Positions 1-4,996 of a stretch of 10,191 nucleotides of DNA are shown here, in pieces; the first letter of the stretch is position 1; the number at the start of each line of letters is the position of its first letter. The stretch is from Deltaproteobacteria bacterium. GTDB taxonomy: Bacteria > Desulfobacterota > Binatia > Bin18. The notes under the pieces were generated by a model. The model did no database searches. It was given only the letters and a program-made list of their open reading frames with translations, and was not told the origin of the DNA. The stretch is taken from NCBI GenBank assembly GCA_016200595.1, contig JACQEL010000877.1:1-10191 (forward strand). Reading direction: 5' to 3'. The position numbers and the translations under genes were made by a program.

Positions 1-1
1 A

Positions 2-472
2 TTCTTACGCGCGCCGTTTACTATTGGTGCACCCTACATCGGTATTGCCGTCGCCGCACGCAACTTTGTGGTGGACTTCATGCGCGAACGCCCACGCTTC
101 CCGCTCAAAAAGCCCATGAGCCACCTGCCCAGCGTTTATAATAAAGTCGGCGAGATGGACCTGCTGATCGAAAGCGCCCGTGCGGTGATGTGGAAGGCCG
201 CAGCCGAGGTTGACCAAGAGAAACCTCGGACTTGGGCACGCAAAAGTGTAGCTGCGCGCATGGTGGCAATAGAAAATTCGGCGCGCGTGGTAGACCTCGC
301 ACTGCGCGCGGTAGGCGGCTCGTCGTATTTTAAGCGGTTGCCCTTAGAACGATACTATCGTGATGTACGAGCTGGGCTTTTCCATCCTTTCGATAGTGAC
401 GAGACCCTTGAGTTCCTGGGCAAGAGTGCCTTTGGTATCTCCTTGATGGACGAGGACACAATTGGGGCGTGA
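2..472 (+). CDS. Acyl-CoA dehydrogenase-like flavoprotein, C-terminal part (5' end outside window)
   Basis: The reading frame is open from the first bases and ends at the TGA at 470-472, giving about 156 residues of what should be a protein of roughly 380-400. The visible part fits the C-terminal alpha-helical domain of acyl-CoA dehydrogenases and related flavin enzymes: a long helix with ESARAVMWKAAAEVD, then ARMVAIENSARVVDLALRAVGG, then the LERYYRDVRAGLFHP segment before the end. Such enzymes oxidise acyl-CoA thioesters with FAD and pass electrons to ETF; some relatives are flavin monooxygenases (DszC/HsaA type). The YEGTxxIQ motif usual near the end of classical acyl-CoA dehydrogenases is absent; HPFDSDETLEFLGK stands in that place, so an atypical subgroup is likely. 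The next gene is 285 bp away with its own promoter candidate, so this is probably the end of an upstream operon. Family call is fairly sure, substrate unknown. Confidence 0.75.
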   Translation, partial: FLRAPFTIGAPYIGIAVAARNFVVDFMRERPRFPLKKPMSHLPSVYNKVGEMDLLIESARAVMWKAAAEVDQEKPRTWARKSVAARMVAIENSARVVDLALRAVGGSSYFKRLPLERYYRDVRAGLFHPFDSDETLEFLGKSAFGISLMDEDTIGA

Positions 473-478
473 GGAGGG

Positions 479-590
479 GTGTTGGGTGCTGGGTGTTAGG
501 GGTTGGATATAGGAAAGCTAAAGAGAGAAAAGCGAGGGGAAGGTACGAATTCTTCATTACCTAGCACCCAGCACCTAGCACCTCACACCT
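479..590. repeat. Heptamer-repeat hairpin 1
   Basis: Starting seven bases after the upstream stop codon, five consecutive 7-base units lie at 479-513 (for example GTGCTGG and GTGTTAG). Four complementary units lie at 561-588 (for example CTAGCAC and CCAGCAC). The arms face each other across a purine-rich 47-base loop, so the transcript could fold into a long imperfect hairpin. It may act as a terminator-like or mRNA-stabilising structure for the upstream gene, but no U-tract follows it. The period of seven is seen directly; the function is inferred. Confidence 0.7.
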
Positions 591-597
591 ATTTTGG

Positions 598-626
598 TTG
601 CGTCAGCGCGCTTGGGATGGTATAAA
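598..626 (+). promoter_or_regulatory. Candidate sigma70-type promoter of the molybdenum hydroxylase operon
   Basis: TTGCGT (598-603) and TATAAA (621-626) are separated by 17 bases, the ideal spacing for a housekeeping sigma factor. The -10 box matches the consensus in five of six positions, the -35 box in only three. Transcription would start near 633 and leave a leader of about 125 bases before the FAD-subunit gene. The position, just after hairpin 1 and ahead of the operon, is sensible, but the match is modest. Confidence 0.4.
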
Positions 627-652
627 CTGACCCGCTGTGACGATGTAGCCAG

Positions 653-689
653 AAGGCCACCTCCATCCTCACCTATGGCCTTGCTTTTT
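653..689 (+). other. Terminator-like stem-loop in the 5' leader (possible attenuator)
   Basis: AAGGCCA (653-659) pairs perfectly with TGGCCTT (676-682) across a 16-base loop. It is followed by GC and five T residues (685-689). In the predicted leader of the operon this could be an attenuator, but the stem is short, the loop large and the T-run brief. I see no known riboswitch fold around it. Confidence 0.25.
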
Positions 690-743
690 GGCGCGAAAAC
701 TATTGTAGTTCAGGAAATTGCCCGGCGTGAGCGCGGGCTCATC

Positions 744-750
744 AGGAGGA
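744..750 (+). promoter_or_regulatory. Ribosome binding site fixing a TTG start
   Basis: AGGAGGA lies seven bases before the TTG at 758-760. No ATG or GTG in frame near this point gives the full N-terminal beta strand of the family, so this Shine-Dalgarno sequence decides for the TTG start. Confidence 0.75.
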
Positions 751-757
751 GGGAACT

Positions 758-1627
758 TTGCACGCAATTACTTATGAATCTCCTAAATCGCTCGCTCAGG
801 CCCTGAGCTTGCTCTCCGCCACAGGCGAGAAGGGACGGCTTCTGGCCGGAGGTACGGACCTGCTTATTCAGATGCGTGCCGGCGTTCGCAAGCCGGAGCA
901 ACTCATCGACGCTAAGAGCATCCCTGAGTTGCAGGTCCTTTCGTTCAACTCGCAAGACGGGCTCCGGGTCGGCGCGGCCGTGCCGTGTTGCCGACTTATC
1001 GAAGACCCTGCCGTGCGACAGCACTATCCAGGTCTCGTGGAAGCTGCGGGCCTGATTGGTTCGGTACAAATTCAAAGCCGCTGTTCCCTGGGTGGAAACC
1101 TCTGCAACGGTTCGCCAGCGGCAGATACCACTCCGGCCCTGATCGCGCTGGGTGCGGTCTGTCACGTTGCCAGTTCGAAAGGAACACGCACGGTGGCGGT
1201 TGAAGATTTCGTAGTCTCGCCGGGTCGTACCGTGCTCCAGGCTGACGAACTGCTGGTTGAGTTTCGCATTCCAGCGCCGAAACCCCATTCCGCCGACTGT
1301 TATCAGCGCTTCATTCCCCGCAATGAAATGGATATTGCAGTGGTTGGGGTAGGAGCGGCGGTAACGTTGAACGGTGATACTTGCACGGCCGCACGTATTA
1401 GTCTCGGTGCGGTGGCGCCGACGCCGCTCTTTGCTAAAGAGGCGGGTGCGTCACTGGTAGGAAAGCCGCTGAATGAAAGCACGATCGCTGCCGCAGCCGC
1501 CTTGGCCCAGCAGATTGCCGTGCCGATCACCGATATGCGCGGGACCGCGGAATATCGCAAGCACATGGTCGGTGTCCTCACCCGTCGCGTGCTGACCACT
1601 GCGGCGGAACGAGCAAGGGCAAAATAA
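758..1627 (+). CDS. FAD-binding medium subunit of a molybdenum hydroxylase (CoxM/XdhB-like)
   Basis: This 289-residue protein is full length for the CoxM-type flavoprotein subunit of the xanthine oxidase family. Its role is to take electrons from the [2Fe-2S] subunit onto FAD and hand them to an acceptor such as quinone, NAD or oxygen. The N-terminal ITYESPKSLAQAL is the typical opening of the family. LLAGGTDLLI (about residues 28-37) and SLGGNLCNGSPAADTTPAL (about 110-128) are the two FAD pyrophosphate-binding motifs, both intact. The C-terminal third matches the CO dehydrogenase flavoprotein C-terminal domain (LGAVAPTP near 210, then MRGTAEYRKHMVGVLTRR). No signal peptide or membrane segment is seen, so it should be cytoplasmic. 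The TTG start is supported by a strong ribosome binding site. It leads the operon, 102 bp before the iron-sulfur subunit, and is the only FAD subunit in the window although three large subunits follow. Confidence 0.93.
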   Translation: MHAITYESPKSLAQALSLLSATGEKGRLLAGGTDLLIQMRAGVRKPEQLIDAKSIPELQVLSFNSQDGLRVGAAVPCCRLIEDPAVRQHYPGLVEAAGLIGSVQIQSRCSLGGNLCNGSPAADTTPALIALGAVCHVASSKGTRTVAVEDFVVSPGRTVLQADELLVEFRIPAPKPHSADCYQRFIPRNEMDIAVVGVGAAVTLNGDTCTAARISLGAVAPTPLFAKEAGASLVGKPLNESTIAAAAALAQQIAVPITDMRGTAEYRKHMVGVLTRRVLTTAAERARAK

Positions 1628-1714
1628 GTGCTGAGCAATGAGTGCTGAGTCCTGAGCTAGGAAAGGTTCAGGTTCTTCACTCAGCACTCGGAACTCAGGA
1701 CTCAGGACTTTACA
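1628..1714. repeat. Heptamer-repeat hairpin 2
   Basis: Immediately after the FAD-subunit stop codon, five 7-base units run from 1628 to 1662 (such as GTGCTGA and GTCCTGA). Four facing units run from 1680 to 1707 (such as CTCAGCA and CTCAGGA), followed by a diverged one. The arms are roughly reverse complementary around a 17-base loop, so the mRNA between the FAD and FeS genes can form a hairpin. The ribosome binding site of the next gene (1716-1724) begins just after the right arm. The unit resembles that of hairpin 1 (GTGCTGG) but differs in its last base. Confidence 0.75.
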
Positions 1715-1729
1715 TAGGAAGGGAACAGC

Positions 1730-2209
1730 ATGGCCAATAAAGTACACGTCGAAACGACACTCAACGGAGAAGCCGTCGAGTTTCTGTGCGAGCCACGCCA
1801 GAGTTTACTCGAAGTGCTGCGTGACGTCCTTGGGTTCACCGGCACCAAGGAAGGCTGCCTCACCGGTGACTGCGGCGCCTGCAGCGTAATCCTCGATGGA
1901 CGGATTTCCTGTTCGTGTCTCGTCCTTGGGGTCGAGGCACAGGGCAAAAACATTCAGACGGTCGAAGGGCTGGCGCAGGCAGACAAGCTCCATCCGCTCC
2001 AGCAAAAATTTCTCGAACACGCGGCGCTCCAGTGTGGTATTTGCACCCCGGGTTTCCTGGTCGCCGCCAAGGCACTTCTCGACCGTAATCCTAACCCTAC
2101 CGAACACGAGGTGCGCTATGGGTTAGCCGGCAACCTCTGCCGGTGCACTGGATATGATAAGATCGTGCGTGCGGTGCTGGATGCTGCCGCTGTCATGCAA
2201 GGGAGGTAA
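1730..2209 (+). CDS. [2Fe-2S] small subunit of a molybdenum hydroxylase (CoxS-like)
   Basis: At 159 residues this is the usual length for the small iron-sulfur subunit that carries electrons from the Moco site to FAD. The N-terminal ferredoxin-like domain binds one [2Fe-2S] cluster through Cys43, Cys48, Cys51 and Cys63 (GCLTGDCGAC and then the CSCL segment). The C-terminal helical domain binds the second through Cys102, Cys105, Cys137 and Cys139 (QCGICTPG and NLCRCTGYDKIV). All eight ligands are present. The ATG start follows a purine-rich AGGAAGGGA five bases upstream. The stop codon is two bases before the start of large subunit copy 1, whose ribosome binding site lies inside the end of this gene, so the two are probably translationally coupled. 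No other small subunit is present in the window. Confidence 0.95.
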   Translation: MANKVHVETTLNGEAVEFLCEPRQSLLEVLRDVLGFTGTKEGCLTGDCGACSVILDGRISCSCLVLGVEAQGKNIQTVEGLAQADKLHPLQQKFLEHAALQCGICTPGFLVAAKALLDRNPNPTEHEVRYGLAGNLCRCTGYDKIVRAVLDAAAVMQGR

Positions 2210-2211
2210 AT

Positions 2212-4494
2212 ATGGAAGTGCAAGAACATAAATTTAAGGTCATTGGTACTCGTCCGATTCGGCATGATGGGGTAGACAAAGTCACCGGTCGTGCCAAGTA
2301 CGGGGCCGACATTAGCCTGCCCGGCATGCTTCATGGGAGAGTCTTACGCAGTCCCCATGCACATGCGCGGATCAAATCGATTGACACCTCGGCGGCGCTG
2401 GCCTTGCCGGGAGTAAAAGCCGTCCTCACGAGCGAGGATTTCCCGAAGCTTGCGGCTGGTGTTGTGGCCATGGGCGAGCTTCCCATGAATCCCCGCTACT
2501 TGTCTATGAACCTCATGGCGCAGGACAAAGTGCTCTACGATGGGCATGCGGTAGCAGCGGTGGCAGCGACCAGTTCGCACATTGCTGAGGAAGCAGTAAA
2601 GCTCATCAAGGTCGAGTACGAACTGCTCCCCCATGTGCAGAATGTTCTTGACGCCATGAAGGACAATGCCCCTATTCTCCTGCCAGAGTTGCGCACGAGT
2701 GGAACGCCAGAGAAGAGTGATAAGGAAACGAACATCGCCAGTCAGCTCCGTTTTGCCCGCGGCGATCTCGAAGCAGGTTTCAAAGCCGCCGCTGTCGTTG
2801 TCGAGCACGAGTTTGATACCGCCATGGTCCACCAAGGATATATCGAGCCGCACAACGCCGTGGCGCAGTACAATACTGATGGCCAAACCACAATTTGGAC
2901 GAGTACCCAAGGTGCCTTTACCGCACGCGATCAGTGCGCCCTGGCCCTGGACATCCCAGCCAGCTCAATCAAGGTTGTACCGGCGGAAATCGGTGGCGGC
3001 TTTGGTGGAAAAATCGGCATCTACCTTGAACCCCTGGCCCTTCTCCTGTCGAAGAAGACCGGCAAGCCGGTCAAACTGATAATGAGCCGGGCCGACGTGC
3101 TGCGTGCCACCGGACCGACGTCGGGCTCACACATTCGCGTCAAGATGGGGGCCAACAAAGCCGGGAAGATTACCGCAGCGCAGGTCTGGATGGCATATGA
3201 GGCCGGCGCTTTTCCCGGGTCGCCAGTTGGCGCCGGTTGTATGACGGCTCTGGCCCCGTACGATTTAGAAAACCTGCAGATCGATGGTTTTGATGTGCTA
3301 GTCAATAAACCTAAGACTGCCGCCTATCGGGCGCCGGGCTCGACCAATGCCGCGATGGGAACCGAAACGGTAGTCGACGAACTGGCGGAAAAGCTGGGCA
3401 TCGATCCGTTAGAATTCCGCCGGATCAACGGCGCGAAGGAAGGCACGGCGCAGCCCGCTGGCCCGAAATTCCCGCGCATCGGCTTTCTGGAAACGGTCGA
3501 AGCCATTAAGAACAGTCCTCACTATCAATCCCCACAGCCCAAGTCAGGGAAGGGGAAGCTCAAAGGCCGCGGAGTGGCTTCGGGATTCTGGTTCAACGCC
3601 GGTTTTCAATCGAGCGCCACCGTCAATATCAACACTGATGGAACGGCGAGCGTCGTCACTGGCTCAACCGATATTGGCGGCACTCGGGCGTCGTGCGCGA
3701 TGATCGCTGCCGAAGTCCTCGGCCTCAAAGCCGAAGAAGTGCACCCTGTCGTCGCCGATACGGAGTCGATTGGCCACACGGATATGACCGGTGGCAGCCG
3801 GGTGACTTTTGCTACTGGCTATGCGGTCTATGAGGCTGCCCAGGATGCAGTGAATCAGCTCAAGCAACGCGCGGCCACCTTGTGGAAAGCCAAACCTGAA
3901 GAGGTTGTGTACCAGGACGGTGCCGTATCGCGCACCACGAACGGGAATGAGTCGATGACCCTAAAGGAGTTAGCCGGCAAGCTCCCCCGTGCGGGCGGTC
4001 CGGTGGCGGGACGTGCCTCAGTGAACCCGCGCGGCGTCGGGCCGGCCTTCGCGACGCATGTCGTTGATGTTGAGGTCGATCCCGAGACTGGCAAGGTCGA
4101 GATCTTGCGCTACACCGCGACACAGGATGTTGGTAAAGCTGTGCATCCCAGCTATGTCGAAGGGCAGATGCAGGGAGCGGTCGCCCAAGGTGTCGGCTGG
4201 GCGCTCAATGAAGAGTACTTCTACGATGAAAAGGGGACGCTACGGAATGCCGGCTTTCTCGACTATCGTATGCCAACCTGCCTCGACCTCCCCATGATCG
4301 AGACGATCCTGGTCGAGGTTCCGAATCCCGGTCATCCGATCGGGGTTCGTGGCGTGGGCGAGGTGCCGATCATCCCGCCGCCCGCGGCGATCGCCAACGC
4401 GATTTACCGCGCTGTCGGCGTGCGCATGACTGAACTGCCCATGTCGCCGCCAAGACTCTGTAAGGCGATTGCGGAGAAGAGCGCGAAGAAGTAG
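2212..4494 (+). CDS. Molybdopterin-binding large subunit, copy 1 (xanthine dehydrogenase/CoxL family)
   Basis: This 760-residue protein is the catalytic subunit of a molybdenum hydroxylase, which inserts oxygen from water into a substrate C-H bond. The N-terminal aldehyde oxidase/xanthine dehydrogenase a/b hammerhead domain covers about residues 20-145, and the Moco-binding domain the rest. Visible cofactor motifs are STQG (231-234, Gln233 at the position of the Mo-contacting glutamine), GGGFGGK (261-267), the active-site loop AYRAPG (371-376), GQMQGAVAQGVG (651-662) and GVGE (714-717), whose Glu717 should be the catalytic base. The loop rules out the CO dehydrogenase signatures AYXCSFR and AYRGAGR. 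No twin-arginine or other signal peptide is present, so it is cytoplasmic. The start ATG lies two bases after the FeS-subunit stop, with GGGAGG just upstream, making this the copy tied most closely to the electron-transfer subunits. It is clearly paralogous to the two copies downstream. The substrate cannot be told; a purine, aldehyde, N-heterocycle or aromatic acyl-CoA is possible. Confidence 0.93.
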   Translation: MEVQEHKFKVIGTRPIRHDGVDKVTGRAKYGADISLPGMLHGRVLRSPHAHARIKSIDTSAALALPGVKAVLTSEDFPKLAAGVVAMGELPMNPRYLSMNLMAQDKVLYDGHAVAAVAATSSHIAEEAVKLIKVEYELLPHVQNVLDAMKDNAPILLPELRTSGTPEKSDKETNIASQLRFARGDLEAGFKAAAVVVEHEFDTAMVHQGYIEPHNAVAQYNTDGQTTIWTSTQGAFTARDQCALALDIPASSIKVVPAEIGGGFGGKIGIYLEPLALLLSKKTGKPVKLIMSRADVLRATGPTSGSHIRVKMGANKAGKITAAQVWMAYEAGAFPGSPVGAGCMTALAPYDLENLQIDGFDVLVNKPKTAAYRAPGSTNAAMGTETVVDELAEKLGIDPLEFRRINGAKEGTAQPAGPKFPRIGFLETVEAIKNSPHYQSPQPKSGKGKLKGRGVASGFWFNAGFQSSATVNINTDGTASVVTGSTDIGGTRASCAMIAAEVLGLKAEEVHPVVADTESIGHTDMTGGSRVTFATGYAVYEAAQDAVNQLKQRAATLWKAKPEEVVYQDGAVSRTTNGNESMTLKELAGKLPRAGGPVAGRASVNPRGVGPAFATHVVDVEVDPETGKVEILRYTATQDVGKAVHPSYVEGQMQGAVAQGVGWALNEEYFYDEKGTLRNAGFLDYRMPTCLDLPMIETILVEVPNPGHPIGVRGVGEVPIIPPPAAIANAIYRAVGVRMTELPMSPPRLCKAIAEKSAKK

Positions 4495-4600
4495 GAAGAA
4501 AGACAGAGATAGAAGATAGAGACAGAGAAGGGAGACAGAGAGCCGACCCCACCTCTCTCTGTCTCTGTCTCAACTCTCTGTCTGAAAGCTCTGTCTTCTT
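4495..4600. repeat. Long imperfect hairpin of purine-rich short repeats (locus 3)
   Basis: The whole spacer after large subunit copy 1 is two facing arms of about 48 bases each. The left arm (4495-4542) repeats variants of GACAGAGA, and the right arm (4553-4600) repeats variants of TCTCTGTC. They are separated by a ten-base loop, CCGACCCCAC. Units are six to eight bases long, less regular than in the other loci. The structure ends eight bases before the start codon of the MoaD-like gene and would sequester most of the intergenic mRNA in a stem. Confidence 0.75.
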
Positions 4601-4608
4601 ATACGACT

Positions 4609-4872
4609 ATGGCAACCGTCGTCATACCTGCCCTGCTTCGCAAGCTGACCGGAGGCAAAGATCGCACCTCGGCAACTGGAGCGACGCTGAAGGACATTAT
4701 CAATGATCTTGAGCGCCAATTCCCCGGCTTCCGCGAACGTGTGGTTGAGAACGGTGATTTGGCAGGGTCCATAGCAGTGGCGATCGACGGTGAAGTCATT
4801 ACCGGTGGCTTGTCGGAGTCAGTCCCGGCTGATAGCGAAATCCATTTTGTTCCTGCTATTGGAGGGGGATGA
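4609..4872 (+). CDS. MoaD/ThiS family ubiquitin-like sulfur carrier protein
   Basis: This 87-residue protein has the features of the MoaD/ThiS beta-grasp family: the opening strand VVIPALLRKLTGGK, a helix with TLKDIINDLERQFPGFRERV, AVAIDGEVI in the middle and the end SEIHFVPAIGGG. The C-terminal Gly-Gly is the site that is adenylated and turned into a thiocarboxylate. MoaD donates sulfur for the molybdopterin dithiolene, so a place inside a molybdenum hydroxylase operon makes sense. A dedicated role in maturing these enzymes is inference; no MoaE, MoeB or XdhC gene is visible here. The protein ends in three glycines where canonical MoaD ends in two. The start is set by homology of the first strand; there is no Shine-Dalgarno sequence upstream, where the pyrimidine-rich hairpin arm lies. 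It is followed by an intrinsic terminator. Confidence 0.85.
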   Translation: MATVVIPALLRKLTGGKDRTSATGATLKDIINDLERQFPGFRERVVENGDLAGSIAVAIDGEVITGGLSESVPADSEIHFVPAIGGG

Positions 4873-4894
4873 TCGCTACGGGTTTACTGAGTCT

Positions 4895-4936
4895 ATGGGG
4901 AAGGCGTAATATCAATATGCTCTTCCCCATTTTTTT
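4895..4936 (+). terminator. Rho-independent terminator after the MoaD-like gene
   Basis: ATGGGGAAG (4895-4903) pairs perfectly with CTTCCCCAT (4922-4930), directly followed by six T residues. It lies 22 bases after the stop codon of the MoaD-like gene. This is the clearest terminator in the window and suggests that the first transcription unit covers the FAD, FeS, large subunit 1 and MoaD-like genes. Confidence 0.8.
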
Positions 4937-4983
4937 GCATCTTTCTACGCCGTCTGCGTCATTTGGTCCTCGTGACTGTTACG

Positions 4984-4992
4984 TAAGGAGGT
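4984..4992 (+). promoter_or_regulatory. Strong ribosome binding site of large subunit copy 2
   Basis: TAAGGAGGT is a perfect match to the anti-Shine-Dalgarno partner, with GGAGG five bases before the ATG at 4997. It fixes this ATG over the GTG at 4991, which lies inside the site itself. A very similar GGAGGTGCG stretch precedes the start of copy 3, so the translation signal was duplicated together with the gene. Confidence 0.8.
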
Positions 4993-4996
4993 GCGC

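Noticed and set aside
479..590. CRISPR-like repeat array
   Set aside because: Units are only seven bases, contiguous and degenerate, with no spacers and no cas genes nearby.
633..757. Molybdenum cofactor riboswitch in the leader
   Set aside because: I could not recognise the conserved multi-stem Moco motif; only short generic stems are seen.
594..806. Plus-strand open frame over the operon leader
   Set aside because: It overlaps the start of the FAD-subunit gene in another frame, has no ribosome binding site and no recognisable protein pattern.
710..1288. Long open frame on the minus strand (192 codons) inside the FAD-subunit gene
   Set aside because: It is antisense to a gene with clear FAD motifs, has no recognisable domain and no ribosome binding site; an open-frame shadow of GC-rich coding DNA.
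2344..2910. Minus-strand open frame of 188 codons, with a counterpart at 5165-5731
   Set aside because: Both lie at equivalent places opposite large subunits 1 and 2. Their similarity follows from the paralogy of the sense genes, and nothing supports expression.
2212..4494. Annotation as aerobic CO dehydrogenase (coxMSL)
   Set aside because: Gene order and subunits fit, but the active-site loop is AYRAPG, not AYXCSFR or AYRGAGR, so CO oxidation cannot be claimed and no cox symbols are assigned.
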